A stretch of DNA of 64,000 bases, taken from positions 331,823 to 395,822 of the forward strand of contig NZ_CADIJP010000002.1 in the NCBI RefSeq assembly GCF_902859725.1, given 5' to 3'. A model generated the notes under the pieces. The model was not told where the DNA came from. It saw nothing but the letters and a program-made list of their open reading frames with translations, and did no database searches. This DNA is from Achromobacter mucicolens. Its GTDB lineage: Bacteria > Pseudomonadota > Gammaproteobacteria > Burkholderiales > Burkholderiaceae_B. A program made the translations under genes and the position numbers. Positions 16,632 through 29,149 of the stretch are shown in pieces (position 1 is the stretch's first letter; the number at the start of each line of letters is the position of its first letter).

Positions 16632-19600
16632 GTGCGCCTTACTCAGCTCAAACTCGCCGGCTTCAAGTCCTTCGTCGACCCCACCGTCATCCCCGTGCCC
16701 AGCCAGCTGGTCGGCGTGGTGGGACCCAATGGCTGCGGCAAGTCGAACATCATCGACGCCGTGCGCTGGGTGCTGGGCGAAGCCAAGGCATCGGAACTGC
16801 GTGGCGAGTCCATGCAGGACGTCATCTTCAATGGCTCGGGCAACCGCAAGCCCGCCGCCCGGGCTTCGGTCGAAATGGTGTTCGACAACAGCGAGGGGCG
16901 CGCTGCCGGCCAATGGAGCAGCTACGCCGAAATCGCGGTACGCCGGGTGCTGACCCGGGACGGCACCAGCAGCTATTTCGTCAACAACCAGCAGGTCCGC
17001 CGCCGCGACATCCACGACATCTTCCTGGGCACGGGCCTGGGCGCCCGTGGCTACGCCATCATCGGGCAGGGCATGATCAACCGCCTGATCGAAGCCCGCC
17101 CCGAAGAACTGCGGGTCTTCCTGGAAGAAGCGGCCGGCGTGTCGCGCTACAAGGAACGCCGCCGCGAGACCGAAAACCGCCTGTCCGACACGCGCGAGAA
17201 CCTGACCCGCGTCGAAGACATCCTGCGTGAATTGAACAGCCAGCTCGAAAAGCTGGAAGCCCAGGCCGAAGTGGCCACCCGCTACCGCGAGCTTCAGGCC
17301 GACGGCGAAAAGAAACAGCATTCGCTGTGGCTGCTGAAGGAAACCGGGGCGCGCGAGGAACGCGCCAAGAAGGCGCAGGAGATGGCGCAGGCCCAGAACG
17401 AACTGGAAGCCGCCATTGCCGGGCTGCGTGCGGGCGAGGCCGCGCTGGAATCCCGGCGCCAGGCCCACTACGCCGCCAGCGACGCCGTCCATACCGCGCA
17501 GGGCGCCCTGTACGAGGCCAACGCCCAGGTCAGCCGCCTGGAAGCCGAGATCCGCCACGTCGTCGATTCCCGCAACCGCCTGCAGGCCCGTCGTGATCAG
17601 CTTCAGCAGCAGATCGCCGAATGGACCAGCCAGCGCGAGCACTGCACCGAACAGATCGCCCAGGCCGAAGACGACCTGGCCGCGGCCGCCGCCCGCACCG
17701 AAGAGGCGCGCGCCACCGCGGAAGACGCGCAGGCGGGCCTGCCCTCGGTCGAGCAGCGCGTGCGCGAAGCCGCCGCCGGCCGCGACGAGATGCGCGCGGC
17801 CCTGGCCCGCGTCGAGCAAAACCTTGCGCTGGTCGCGCAGACCCAGCGCGACGCCGACCGCCAGATGCAGACCCTGGACCAGCGGCGCGAGCGCCTGCAA
17901 CAGGAACTGCGCGAGCTGCACAGCCCCGACCCCGAGCGCCTGGAACAACTGGCTGGCGACCGCGCCGCGGGCGAAGACCAGCTCGAAGCCGCCCAGGAAG
18001 AACTGGCCGTCCTGGAGGGCCGCGTGCCCGAGGCCGACGCCGAGCGCAGCCGCGCCCAGGCCGCCGCCCAGACCGAAGCCCAGAACCTGGCCCGCCTGGA
18101 AGCCCGCCTGTCCGCGCTGGTCAAGCTGCAGGACGACGTGCAGAAGCAGGGCGCGCTCGAACCCTGGCTGGCCAAGCACGAACTCGCCGGACTGTCGCGC
18201 CTGTGGCAGAAGCTGCACGTCGAACCGGGTTGGGAAACCGCCCTGGAATCGGCGCTGCGCGAACGCATGGCTTCCATGGAAGTGCGCAATCTGGATTGGG
18301 CGCGCGCCTTTGCCGATGATGCGCCGCCCGCCCGGCTGGCGTTCTATCAACTGCCCGCCGCCGCGCCCACGCCGCCGGCGCCTGCCGGCTTCACGCCGCT
18401 GGCCAGCCTGCTGCGCATCACCGATCCCGACCTGCGCACGCTGCTGAACGAATGGCTGGCCGGCGTCTATACGGCCAATGACCTGACCCAGGCCCTGGCC
18501 CTGCGCGCGACCTTGCCCGCCGGCGCTGCCTGCGTGGTGAAGGCCGGTCACCTGATCGACGCGCACAGCGTGCGGTTCTACGCGCCCGACTCCGAACAGG
18601 CCGGCCTCTTGGCGCGCCAGCAGGAAATCGAAAACCTGCAGCGCGAGATCAAGGCCCAGCAACTGATCGCCGACCAGGCCCGCGCCGCGGTTGCCCGCGC
18701 CGAAGCCGCCTGGCAGCAGGTGTCCCAGGCCATCTCGCCGGCGCGCACGCGTGTGGCCGAAGTCACGCGCCGCGTGCACGACATCCAGCTCGAACATTCG
18801 CGGCTGCAGCAGCAGGCCGAACAGTCCGGCGAACGCGCCTCGCGCCTGCGTCAGGACCTGGAAGAAATCAAGGCGCACGAAGAAGACCTGCGCGCCACGC
18901 GCGAAGAGGCCGAGGCCCGCTTCGAAGCGTTGGACGAAGAACTCGCCGAGCACCAGTCCAAGTTCGCCGATGCCGAGATGGACGGCGAGACGCTGGCGGC
19001 GCAAGCCGAGGCGGCCCGCACCCGTCTGCGCGAATTGGAGCGCGCTGCCCAGGAAGCCGAATTCGCCGAACGCGGCATCCAGGTCCGCATCACCGACCTG
19101 CAGCGCAACCAGCAACTGGCCGCAGACCAGAGCCAGCGCGGCGCGGTCGAGCTGGAACAGTTGATGGGCGACCTGGCGGAGCTTGACGCGTCCGCGTCGC
19201 AGGCCGGCTTGCAGGATGCCCTGGAAATGCGCGCCGAGCGCGAGGAAGCGCTGTCGCGCGCCCGCCAGGAACTCGAAAACCTGGCAGCCCTGCTGCGCGG
19301 CGCCGACGAGGACCGCCAGCAACAGGAGCAGACGCTGGAGCCGCGCCGCGCGCGCATCATGGAACTGCAACTGCAGGAGCAGGCCGCGCGCCTGGCTGAA
19401 GAACAGTTCACGGAACAGCTCAACGCGCGCGAAGTCGACCGCGAGGAGCTGGCCCAGTTTTTGGCCAACCAACCCGACGAATGGCGCCGCGCCAGCTGGC
19501 TGCAACAGGAAGTCGGCCGCATCTCGCGCCAGATCGAAGCGCTGGGCTCGGTCAACCTGGCCGCGCTGGACGAACTGAACACCTCGCGCGAACGCAAGGG

Positions 19601-20165
19601 CTTCCTGGATTCCCAGCACCAGGACCTGATGACCGCCATCGAGACCCTTGAAGACGCCATCCGCAAGATCGACCGCGAGACGCGCGAACTGCTGCAAGAA
19701 ACGTTCAACATCGTCAACGGCCACTTCGGCGATCTCTTCCCCAAGCTCTTCGGCGGGGGCGAGGCCAAGCTCAGCATGACCGGCGAAGAAATTCTCGACG
19801 CGGGCGTGCAGGTGATGGCGCAGCCGCCGGGCAAGCGCAACAGCACGATCCACCTGCTGTCGGGCGGCGAAAAGGCGCTGACCGCGACGGCCCTGGTGTT
19901 CGCATTGTTCAAGCTGAACCCCGCGCCGTTCTGCCTGCTCGACGAGGTGGACGCGCCGCTGGACGACGCCAACACCGAACGCTATGCGAATCTGGTCGCC
20001 AACATGAGCGAGCAGACGCAGTTCCTCTTCATCTCGCACAACAAGATCGCGATGCAAATGGCAAAGCAATTGATCGGTGTAACCATGCAAGAGCAAGGGG
20101 TTTCGCGTATCGTTGCGGTAGACATAGATTCGGCCGTCCAGATGATGGCCTCCGAAGCGGCATAA
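16632..20165 (+). CDS. smc: Chromosome partition protein SMC
   Basis: This 1177-residue condensin ATPase compacts and helps segregate the chromosome. The N-terminal head has Walker A GPNGCGKSN near residues 33-41. Two long coiled coils flank a hinge region around residues ~500-660. The C-terminal head carries signature LSGGEKALTATAL and Walker B PFCLLDEVDAPLDD. Length and domain order match bacterial SMC. The start is GTG, giving MRLTQLKLAGFKSFVDP. It heads an operon with zipA and ligA. Its ScpA and ScpB partners are not in the window. Confidence 0.97.
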   Translation: MRLTQLKLAGFKSFVDPTVIPVPSQLVGVVGPNGCGKSNIIDAVRWVLGEAKASELRGESMQDVIFNGSGNRKPAARASVEMVFDNSEGRAAGQWSSYAEIAVRRVLTRDGTSSYFVNNQQVRRRDIHDIFLGTGLGARGYAIIGQGMINRLIEARPEELRVFLEEAAGVSRYKERRRETENRLSDTRENLTRVEDILRELNSQLEKLEAQAEVATRYRELQADGEKKQHSLWLLKETGAREERAKKAQEMAQAQNELEAAIAGLRAGEAALESRRQAHYAASDAVHTAQGALYEANAQVSRLEAEIRHVVDSRNRLQARRDQLQQQIAEWTSQREHCTEQIAQAEDDLAAAAARTEEARATAEDAQAGLPSVEQRVREAAAGRDEMRAALARVEQNLALVAQTQRDADRQMQTLDQRRERLQQELRELHSPDPERLEQLAGDRAAGEDQLEAAQEELAVLEGRVPEADAERSRAQAAAQTEAQNLARLEARLSALVKLQDDVQKQGALEPWLAKHELAGLSRLWQKLHVEPGWETALESALRERMASMEVRNLDWARAFADDAPPARLAFYQLPAAAPTPPAPAGFTPLASLLRITDPDLRTLLNEWLAGVYTANDLTQALALRATLPAGAACVVKAGHLIDAHSVRFYAPDSEQAGLLARQQEIENLQREIKAQQLIADQARAAVARAEAAWQQVSQAISPARTRVAEVTRRVHDIQLEHSRLQQQAEQSGERASRLRQDLEEIKAHEEDLRATREEAEARFEALDEELAEHQSKFADAEMDGETLAAQAEAARTRLRELERAAQEAEFAERGIQVRITDLQRNQQLAADQSQRGAVELEQLMGDLAELDASASQAGLQDALEMRAEREEALSRARQELENLAALLRGADEDRQQQEQTLEPRRARIMELQLQEQAARLAEEQFTEQLNAREVDREELAQFLANQPDEWRRASWLQQEVGRISRQIEALGSVNLAALDELNTSRERKGFLDSQHQDLMTAIETLEDAIRKIDRETRELLQETFNIVNGHFGDLFPKLFGGGEAKLSMTGEEILDAGVQVMAQPPGKRNSTIHLLSGGEKALTATALVFALFKLNPAPFCLLDEVDAPLDDANTERYANLVANMSEQTQFLFISHNKIAMQMAKQLIGVTMQEQGVSRIVAVDIDSAVQMMASEAA

Positions 20166-20211
20166 ACCCCATATTGAGAAAGGCGCCGCCTTCCAGGCGC
20201 GGGATTTACAC

Positions 20212-23378
<3,167 letters not shown>

Positions 23379-23407
23379 CCTGGACGCTTCCGCGCGCTAA
23401 CGAAGAA

Positions 23408-23439
23408 GGGCTGCACGCCACCGGCGTGCAGCCCTTTTT
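23408..23439 (+). terminator. Terminator after ligA
   Basis: A stem GGGCTGCACGCC paired with GGCGTGCAGCCC is followed by TTTTT, 30 bp after the ligA stop. Confidence 0.9.
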
Positions 23440-23458
23440 ATTGCTTGCTGGGGGGGGC

Positions 23459-23525
23459 GGTGTCAGACACCCCGCAGAGAGGTTCTTCTGCTTGGGGGAG
23501 GGCGCCTCAAGGGGTGTCTGACACC
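23459..23525. repeat. Inverted pair of GGTGTCAGACACC palindromic repeats
   Basis: GGTGTCAGACACC (23459-23471) and its reverse complement GGTGTCTGACACC (23513-23525) bound a 67-bp intergenic unit between the ligA and par27 terminators. The arms match over about 15 bp, and each arm is itself an imperfect palindrome. The layout resembles a REP or BIME-type element. No transposase is nearby. Confidence 0.65.
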
Positions 23526-23537
23526 TGAGTCGAGCGC

Positions 23538-23572
23538 AAAAAAAACTGCCCGCGATCGGCGGGCAGTTATTT
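23538..23572 (-). terminator. Terminator of the msrB-yciB-bolA-par27 operon
   Basis: A stem AACTGCCCGC/GCGGGCAGTT has a long A-run on its left, which reads as a T-run on the minus strand just after the par27 stop. Confidence 0.88.
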
Positions 23573-23586
23573 GAGCAGCGCAGACC

Positions 23587-24363
23587 TTACTGGATCTTGG
23601 CCTTTTCGCGCAGTTGCTTCTGGTAGTCGGCCAGGGTTTGCTGGCGCAGCATTTCTTCCAGCTGCGGGCGGACCTGATCCATCGGCGGGAATTCGACCGG
23701 ACGGGTGTCGTCAACCATGATGATGTGCCAGCCGAACTGGGTCTGGACCGGCTTGTCGACCAGTTGGCCCTTCTTGAGCTGCGTCACGGCTTGCGCGAAC
23801 GGCTGCACGTAGTTGGTCGGGGGCGCCCAACCCAGATCGCCACCCTTTTCGGCGCTGCCCGGGTCCTTCGAGTTCTTCTTGGCCAGGTCGTCGAACTTGC
23901 CCTTGTTTTTCTGCAACTGGGCCAGCAGGTCGTTCGCCTTCTTCTCGTCTTCGACGAGGATGTGGCGGACCTTGTATTCCATCTTGCCGGCCTGTTCCTT
24001 CTTGATCTTCTCGTATTCGGCGGTGACCTGGGCGTCGGTGACGGGGTGCTTGGCCAGGTAGTCGGCCATCAGCGCGCGGACCAGGATGCCTTGGCGAGCC
24101 AGTTCGATTTCGGTCTGGACGTCGGCCTGCTTGGCGATGCCGCTGGATTCGGCGGCTTGCACGAAGATCTGGCGGTTGATCATTTCCTGCTTGACCTGTT
24201 CGCGCAGTTGGGGCGAATCGGTGGCGCCTTGGCCGACCAGGAGCTTGACGAATTGATCCAGGCTCTTTTGCGGGATGGCCTTGCCGTTGACGGTTGCCAC
24301 GTTTTGCGCAAAAGCCGGCACGGCGATGACGCAGGCCGCAGCCAGCATGACGATGCGTTTCAT
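23587..24363 (-). CDS. Periplasmic parvulin-type peptidyl-prolyl isomerase and chaperone (Par27-like)
   Basis: This 258-residue protein has a 19-residue signal peptide (ending AFA). A helical N-terminal chaperone part spans ~20-125. One rotamase (PpiC) domain spans ~128-225, with HILVEDEKKA, GGDLGWAPP and VQTQFGWHIIMV. A short helical tail follows. Size and architecture match Bordetella pertussis Par27, which helps outer-membrane and secreted proteins fold in the periplasm. SurA has two rotamase domains and is longer. It is the last gene of a four-gene operon, 17 bp after bolA. Confidence 0.92.
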   Translation of the reverse strand: MKRIVMLAAACVIAVPAFAQNVATVNGKAIPQKSLDQFVKLLVGQGATDSPQLREQVKQEMINRQIFVQAAESSGIAKQADVQTEIELARQGILVRALMADYLAKHPVTDAQVTAEYEKIKKEQAGKMEYKVRHILVEDEKKANDLLAQLQKNKGKFDDLAKKNSKDPGSAEKGGDLGWAPPTNYVQPFAQAVTQLKKGQLVDKPVQTQFGWHIIMVDDTRPVEFPPMDQVRPQLEEMLRQQTLADYQKQLREKAKIQ

Positions 24364-24380
24364 GAATATCCTTTTACTTT

Positions 24381-24650
24381 CTATTTGGGAGCCTGGGCGT
24401 CAAGCGCAAGCGCATGAATCGGATAGGGGATCAAATCTTGCAAATGATGATACACCAGCCGGTGCCGCGCAACGGCGGAGAGCCCCGTAAAGCAAGGCGC
24501 TACGATGATGACGCGGTAATGGCCGGCGCCGTTTTTACTGCCTTCGTGGCCGGCATGCAAATGGGAGTCGTCCAGGATGTCCAGGCTGACGGGTTCCAGG
24601 ACGGCAAGGCGCTCCCGGATCAGGGCGATACGGTCGGTAGTTTCTGGCAT
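24381..24650 (-). CDS. bolA: BolA family protein
   Basis: This 89-residue protein contains the conserved BolA helix-loop region (LEILDDSHLHAGH-like, with His-rich segments and the RHRLVYHHL helix). BolA proteins bind monothiol glutaredoxins through a shared 2Fe-2S cluster and take part in iron and morphology control. The ATG at 24650 was chosen. An upstream in-frame start overlaps yciB with no similarity. Seven bases separate it from the yciB stop. Confidence 0.9.
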   Translation of the reverse strand: MPETTDRIALIRERLAVLEPVSLDILDDSHLHAGHEGSKNGAGHYRVIIVAPCFTGLSAVARHRLVYHHLQDLIPYPIHALALDAQAPK

Positions 24651-24657
24651 GGGAAGC

Positions 24658-25242
24658 TCAGGGCTTGCCGGGCGGCGTGGCGCCCGGGTTGGCCGGCGTG
24701 TTTTCCTCGGTCTGGATGTGCTTGCCCAGCCACAGGGACTGGCCAATCACGAAGACGATCATCAGTCCCATGAGGCCGAAGGCCTTGAAACTGACCCATT
24801 GGGATTCGGTGAAGTGACCCGAGAACGCGACATACAGATTGAGCGCGCCGGCAATCAAGAAGAAGGCGGCCCAGATCATGTTCAGCTTGTCCCACGCGGC
24901 GTCCGGCAACTGGATCTGCTTTTCCATCAGGCGGCGGATCAGGTTGCGCTTGAACAACAGGCGGGCAAAGACCAGCGCGCCGCCGAACATCCAGTACAGC
25001 ACCGTGGGCTTCCATTTGATGAAGACGTCGCTGTGCAGCCAGATGGTGGCGCCGCCGAACACCAGGATGACCGTCAGGTTGATCCAGTGCATGGCTTCGG
25101 TGGGGCGCCCGGTGGCCTTGAGCCAGACGATCTGCGCCACCGCGGCCGCCATGGCGACGCCCGTGGCGGTGAAGATGTCCGTATACCTGTAGGCGATGAA
25201 GAACAGGAGCAGCGGAAAGAGGTCGAACAGGAACTTCTTCAT
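24658..25242 (-). CDS. yciB: Inner-membrane septation protein YciB (IspZ family)
   Basis: This 194-residue inner-membrane protein has about five hydrophobic segments and the family N-terminus [19 protein letters not shown]. The SVCWRL-type region reads KWKPTVLYWMFGGALVF here. YciB affects envelope synthesis and septation. Its ATG shares one base with the msrB stop, so translation is coupled. Confidence 0.93.
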   Translation of the reverse strand: MKKFLFDLFPLLLFFIAYRYTDIFTATGVAMAAAVAQIVWLKATGRPTEAMHWINLTVILVFGGATIWLHSDVFIKWKPTVLYWMFGGALVFARLLFKRNLIRRLMEKQIQLPDAAWDKLNMIWAAFFLIAGALNLYVAFSGHFTESQWVSFKAFGLMGLMIVFVIGQSLWLGKHIQTEENTPANPGATPPGKP

Positions 25243-25640
25243 CAGTCTTCTAGGGGCTCGAACGTCATCGACAGGGAATTGATGCAGTAGCGCAGGCCGG
25301 TGGGTTCGGGGCCGTCGGGAAAGACGTGGCCGAGGTGGGCGTCGCAGACGTTGCACAGCACTTCGGTGCGAACCATGCCGTGGCTGATGTCGCGTTCTTC
25401 GCGCACCAGTTCGGGGTCCAGCGCCTGAAAGTAGCTGGGCCAGCCGCAGCCGGCGTCGAATTTGGTGTCGGATGCGAACAGCGCGGTGCCACAGCCGACG
25501 CAGCGGTAGATGCCAGGGGTGAAAGTATCCCAGTAGCGCCCGGTGAACGCGCGTTCGGTACCCTTTTGGCGGGTGACCACGTATTCTTCGGGGGAAAGCT
25601 GGGCGCGCCATTCGGCGTCGGTTTTGCGTACTTTTTCCAT
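25242..25640 (-). CDS. msrB: Peptide methionine-R-sulfoxide reductase MsrB
   Basis: This 132-residue enzyme repairs methionine-R-sulfoxide in proteins. Zinc is bound by two CxxC pairs (CVGC and CNVC). The catalytic Cys is in RYCINSLSM near the C-terminus, and GCGWPSYF and [10 protein letters not shown] are conserved blocks. There is no signal peptide, so it is cytoplasmic. It is the first gene of the msrB-yciB-bolA-par27 operon and is divergent from the biotin uptake operon across 52 bp. Confidence 0.96.
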   Translation of the reverse strand: MEKVRKTDAEWRAQLSPEEYVVTRQKGTERAFTGRYWDTFTPGIYRCVGCGTALFASDTKFDAGCGWPSYFQALDPELVREERDISHGMVRTEVLCNVCDAHLGHVFPDGPEPTGLRYCINSLSMTFEPLED

Positions 25641-25659
25641 ATGAGCTCTTGGAGTCGCG

Positions 25660-25681
25660 ATGCCCGAAATGGTTCGGGCAT
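25660..25681. promoter_or_regulatory. Inverted repeat overlapping the -10 box of bioMNY (candidate operator)
   Basis: ATGCCCGAA-N4-TTCGGGCAT is a perfect 9-bp inverted repeat. Its right end overlaps CATAAT (25679-25684), a good -10 box eight bases before the bioM ATG. It also lies in the msrB leader, so a bound protein could affect both genes. It does not resemble the BirA, BioR or BioQ operators that I know. Confidence 0.55.
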
Positions 25682-25692
25682 AATCCCGCCCC

Positions 25693-26370
25693 ATGTTAAT
25701 CGAGTTTGACCAGGCGGTAGTGTCGACGCCCCAGGCGGAAGTGTTGCGCGGGGTGAGTCTCACCCTGGCCGAACGCCGCGTCGGCATCGTCGGTCCCAAC
25801 GGCGCCGGCAAGAGCACGCTGGCGCGCCTGGTCAATGGCCTGGTGGCGCCCACGTCGGGCAGCGTGCGCGTTGACGGGCTGGATACGCGGCGGGAGCTGA
25901 AGGCCGTGCGCGCCCGCGTTGGCTTTGTCTTCCAGAACCCGGAAAACCAGATCGTCTTTCCCATCGTGCGCGAAGACCTGGCGTTCGGCCTGAAGCGTCT
26001 GGCGCCTGACCGCCACGAGCGCGAGGCTCGCATCGACAGCCAATTGAACCGGCTGGGCGTGGGCCATCTGGCCGACCGCAGCAGCCACACGCTGTCCGGC
26101 GGCGAGCGCCAATTGGTGGCGCTGGCCGCCGTATTGGTCATGGAGCCCGCGCTCATCGTCTTTGACGAGCCCACCACGCAGCTCGACCTGCGCAACCGCA
26201 ACCGGGTGCGCGCCGCCATCGACGGGCTGCCCCACGACGCCATCGTCGTGACCCATGACCTGGAACTGCTTGAGGATTTCGATCGCGTGCTGGTCGTGCG
26301 TGACGGCGTGATCGCGGCCGACGACACGCCAGCCCCCGCGCTGCGCTGGTACCGGGAGCACTGCTCATGA
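25693..26370 (+). CDS. bioM: Biotin ECF transporter ATPase BioM
   Basis: This 225-residue ATPase of an energy-coupling factor importer has Walker [11 protein letters not shown]-loop [11 protein letters not shown], signature [12 protein letters not shown] and Walker [13 protein letters not shown]. The family assignment to biotin rests on the adjacent bioY. It has no visible ribosome-binding site. It overlaps bioN by four bases (ATGA). Confidence 0.93.
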   Translation: MLIEFDQAVVSTPQAEVLRGVSLTLAERRVGIVGPNGAGKSTLARLVNGLVAPTSGSVRVDGLDTRRELKAVRARVGFVFQNPENQIVFPIVREDLAFGLKRLAPDRHEREARIDSQLNRLGVGHLADRSSHTLSGGERQLVALAAVLVMEPALIVFDEPTTQLDLRNRNRVRAAIDGLPHDAIVVTHDLELLEDFDRVLVVRDGVIAADDTPAPALRWYREHCS

Positions 26371-26963
26371 TGGAGCCGCTGTACGTCACGGGCGACACGC
26401 CGCTGCACCGGCTGCCGGCATGGGTAAAGCTGCTGGCGCTGGTGGCGGCGGGCGCGGGTCTGTTCCTGCTGCGCGATCCGCTCTGGCTGGCGTTTGCCTT
26501 TGGCGTCTCGGTGGCGATGGTCTGGTCCACGGGCGTCGCGGCGGCGGCCGTGTGGCGCCAGGTGCGCGGGCTGCTCTGGGTGCTGCTGGCCGTGGCGCTG
26601 TTCACCGGCTGGTTCCAGGGGCCGATCGAGGCCCTGGCCGTCGTGCTGCGTGTGGCGGCGATGGTCGGCCTGGCCCTTGCCGTGACTCTGTCCACGCGCA
26701 CGTCCGACCTGATCGCCGTCTGCGAGCGGACCTTGCGGCCGCTGGAGTGCACGGGGCTGGTCGATGCCGAGAAGGTGGCGCTGGCCCTCGCGCTGGCGCT
26801 GCGCTTCGTGCCGGAGATCTGGCGCAATTTCCAGGAGATCCGCGAGGCGCAGGCCGCGCGCGGTCTGGGCGCAAACCCGGTCGCGCTGATCGTGCCGCTG
26901 ATCGTGCTGACCTTGAAACGGGCCCAGGAAGTGTCCGAAGCGATCGACGCGCGCAGCTTCTGA
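26367..26963 (+). CDS. bioN: Biotin ECF transporter transmembrane coupling protein BioN (EcfT family)
   Basis: This 198-residue membrane protein has four to five hydrophobic segments. It carries the coupling-helix motifs [12 protein letters not shown] and AIDARSF, variants of the Ala-Arg-Gly signatures of EcfT proteins. It links the ATPase to the substrate-binding BioY. It is translationally coupled to bioM. Confidence 0.92.
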   Translation: MMEPLYVTGDTPLHRLPAWVKLLALVAAGAGLFLLRDPLWLAFAFGVSVAMVWSTGVAAAAVWRQVRGLLWVLLAVALFTGWFQGPIEALAVVLRVAAMVGLALAVTLSTRTSDLIAVCERTLRPLECTGLVDAEKVALALALALRFVPEIWRNFQEIREAQAARGLGANPVALIVPLIVLTLKRAQEVSEAIDARSF

Positions 26964-27000
26964 CGGCACGCGCCCAATATTCATACCCGAGGGGAACCCC

Positions 27001-27558
27001 ATGAAATCGAACAATACGGTGCTGGTAGCGTTGTTTGCGGCGCTGATCGTCGTCCTGAGCCTGATGCCGCCCATTCCCATGCCCGGCATTCCCGTGCCCA
27101 TCACCTTGCAGACGCTTGGCGCGATGCTGGCCGGCGCCATGCTCGGCCCCGTGCGTGGCGCGCTGGCGTGCCTGCTGTATCTGGCGCTTGCGGCGGTCGG
27201 CCTGCCCGTGTTGCCGGGCGGCCGCGGCGGACTGGGCGCGTTCTTCGGTCCGACGGGCGGGTTCCTGGTCGGCATGGTGGCCGGCGCATTCGTGACGGGC
27301 TGGCTGGCGCGCCGCCTGGCCGCGCGCGCATCGGGCACGTGGATGGGGCTGGCGGGCTACGTGGCCGCCTGCGTCGTCGGCGGCATTGCGGTGGTGTACG
27401 CGTTTGGCGTGCCGTGGCTGGCGGCGGTGGCGAAGATGGACATGGCCAAGGCCGCCGGTGCGGTCGCGGTGTTCCTGCCCGGCGATCTGGTCAAGGCCGT
27501 GGTGGCCGCCTGGGTTGCGTCGCGCGTCGAACGGGTGTGGCCGATGCTGGGCCGCTGA
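27001..27558 (+). CDS. bioY: Biotin transporter substrate-binding membrane protein BioY
   Basis: This 185-residue protein of about six transmembrane segments binds and carries biotin. [22 protein letters not shown] and [23 protein letters not shown] are the classic BioY blocks. Together with BioM and BioN it forms the high-affinity importer. BioY can also work alone. The gene lies 37 bp after bioN with AGGGGAA upstream. Confidence 0.95.
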   Translation: MKSNNTVLVALFAALIVVLSLMPPIPMPGIPVPITLQTLGAMLAGAMLGPVRGALACLLYLALAAVGLPVLPGGRGGLGAFFGPTGGFLVGMVAGAFVTGWLARRLAARASGTWMGLAGYVAACVVGGIAVVYAFGVPWLAAVAKMDMAKAAGAVAVFLPGDLVKAVVAAWVASRVERVWPMLGR

Positions 27559-27725
27559 GCCCCCTTGAAAACCCCAGTCGCCCCAAGGGAATCCCCCAAC
27601 ATGACGCCTGCGACCCTTTCAAGTACAAGTTCGCCATTAACAAATGCGTTTGCCAGATCACGATTTCCGTAGCACATCAGGGAATTACCGTAGTTGCGCT
27701 ACGTCATCTGATACTGTTTTAACCA

Positions 27726-27731
27726 TATAAT
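27726..27731 (+). promoter_or_regulatory. Candidate -10 box of the first liv operon
   Basis: A perfect TATAAT lies in a markedly AT-rich patch (about 27700-27765), 80 bp before the receptor gene. The -35 region is poor. The inverted repeat CGTAG-N5-CTACG (27689-27703) lies just upstream and may bind an activator. Nothing else was seen in the 252-bp gap after bioY. Confidence 0.45.
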
Positions 27732-27810
27732 ATTTTTTTCTGTATAACTTTAAACAGGCTCGCTTCGCCTCGTTCGAGGCACACAAGAGCCAACCACAGG
27801 AGACAAAAAC

Positions 27811-28974
27811 ATGCGCAAGCACTTCGGCTTGTCCGCGGCCGCGGCCGCTGTAGCCCTGACTCTGCCGCTTCTGGCGAGCGCACAGGTCAAGGTTGGCGTC
27901 ACGGTGGCCAGCACTGGCCCCGCCGCCTCGCTGGGGATTCCCGAGCGCAACACCGTGGCCCTGCTGCCCAAGGAAGTCGCCGGCCAGAAGATCGAATGGA
28001 TCGTGCTGGACGATGCCACCGACACCACGCAGGCCGTTAAGAACTCGCGCAAGCTGGCCTCCGACGACAAGGTCGACGTGCTGATCGGCACGTCCATCAC
28101 CCCGGGCTCGCTCGCGATGGTCGATGTGGCCGCCGAAGCCAAGGTGCCGATGATCAGCGTGGCCGCCAGCGCCAAGATCGTCGAACCCGTGGACGACAAG
28201 CGCCGCTGGGTCTTCAAGACCCCGCAGAACGACGCGCTGATGGCCGGCGCCCTGGCTGACGCCATGGCCAAGTCCAAGGTCAAGACGCTGGGCTTCATCG
28301 GCTTTGCCGACGCCTACGGCGACGGCTGGCTGGACGTGATGCAGAAGGCCGCCAAGGCCAAGGGCATCGAGATCGTCGCCATCGAAAAATACGGCCGCAC
28401 CGACACCAGCGTGACGGGCCAGGTGCTCAAGCTGGTCGGCGCCAAGCCCGACGCCATCCTGATCGCCGGCGCCGGCACCCCGTCGGCGCTGCCGCAAAAG
28501 GAATTGAAGGCCCGCAACTACGGCGGCATCATCTACCAAACCCACGGCGCCGCCAACAACGACGTGCTGCGCGTCTGCGGCAAGGACTGCGACGGCATGT
28601 ACCTGCCGGCCGGCCCGCTGCTGGTCGCCGCGCAACTGCCTGACAGCAACCCGGTCAAGAAGTCGGCACTGGCCTACGTGGAAACCTACGAAAAGGCCAA
28701 CGGCGCCGGTTCGACCAACACGTTCGGCGGCCACATGTGGGATGCCGGCCAGCTGGTCGTCGCCGCGCTGCCCGTGGCGCTCAAGACGGGCGCCAAGCCC
28801 GGCACGCCCGAATTCCGTGCCGCGATGCGCGACGCGCTGGAAGGCGTGAAGGACCTGGCCGTGTCGCAAGGCGTGTTCAACATGTCGCCCACGGACCACG
28901 CCGGCTTTGACGAGCGCTCGCGCGTCATGGTCAAGGTGGAAAACGGCAAGTGGGTCTACCAGCCCGGCCTGTAA
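27811..28974 (+). CDS. Branched-chain amino-acid-type ABC transporter, periplasmic receptor (LivK-like)
   Basis: This 387-residue periplasmic binding protein has a signal peptide ending ASA near residue 26. The mature part begins QVKVGVTVASTGPAASLGIPERN, typical of the type I LivJ/LivK fold, and has paired lobes (KVDVLIGTSITPGS, VKTLGFIGFADAYGDGW). It delivers ligand to the LivH and LivM-LivG proteins encoded downstream. The true ligand could be an amino acid, amide, urea or aromatic acid and cannot be told from sequence. A hairpin-rich 175-bp gap separates it from the permease gene. Confidence 0.93.
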   Translation: MRKHFGLSAAAAAVALTLPLLASAQVKVGVTVASTGPAASLGIPERNTVALLPKEVAGQKIEWIVLDDATDTTQAVKNSRKLASDDKVDVLIGTSITPGSLAMVDVAAEAKVPMISVAASAKIVEPVDDKRRWVFKTPQNDALMAGALADAMAKSKVKTLGFIGFADAYGDGWLDVMQKAAKAKGIEIVAIEKYGRTDTSVTGQVLKLVGAKPDAILIAGAGTPSALPQKELKARNYGGIIYQTHGAANNDVLRVCGKDCDGMYLPAGPLLVAAQLPDSNPVKKSALAYVETYEKANGAGSTNTFGGHMWDAGQLVVAALPVALKTGAKPGTPEFRAAMRDALEGVKDLAVSQGVFNMSPTDHAGFDERSRVMVKVENGKWVYQPGL

Positions 28975-29024
28975 TGCCCCAGGATCGCCCGAGCGCGGGC
29001 TGCCCATAGCGGGCGCCCGAGGCG

Positions 29025-29090
29025 CGGGGGCGGGACACCGCCCGCCGCGCCGCGCCCGGCAGGACTTCGCACCGGCCTTTCCGGCCGGTG
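29025..29090 (+). other. Stem-loops between receptor and permease genes of the first liv operon
   Basis: A GC-rich stem near 29025-29052 is followed by a perfect 8-bp hairpin CACCGGCC/GGCCGGTG (29070-29090). Neither has a T-run. Such structures often protect the receptor mRNA and lower permease expression. Confidence 0.5.
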
Positions 29091-29149
29091 TGTCGTATCA
29101 GTGTTCCGGGTGGGGTCGGAACACCAAGAAACCACAAGGTAGTTGTTAG

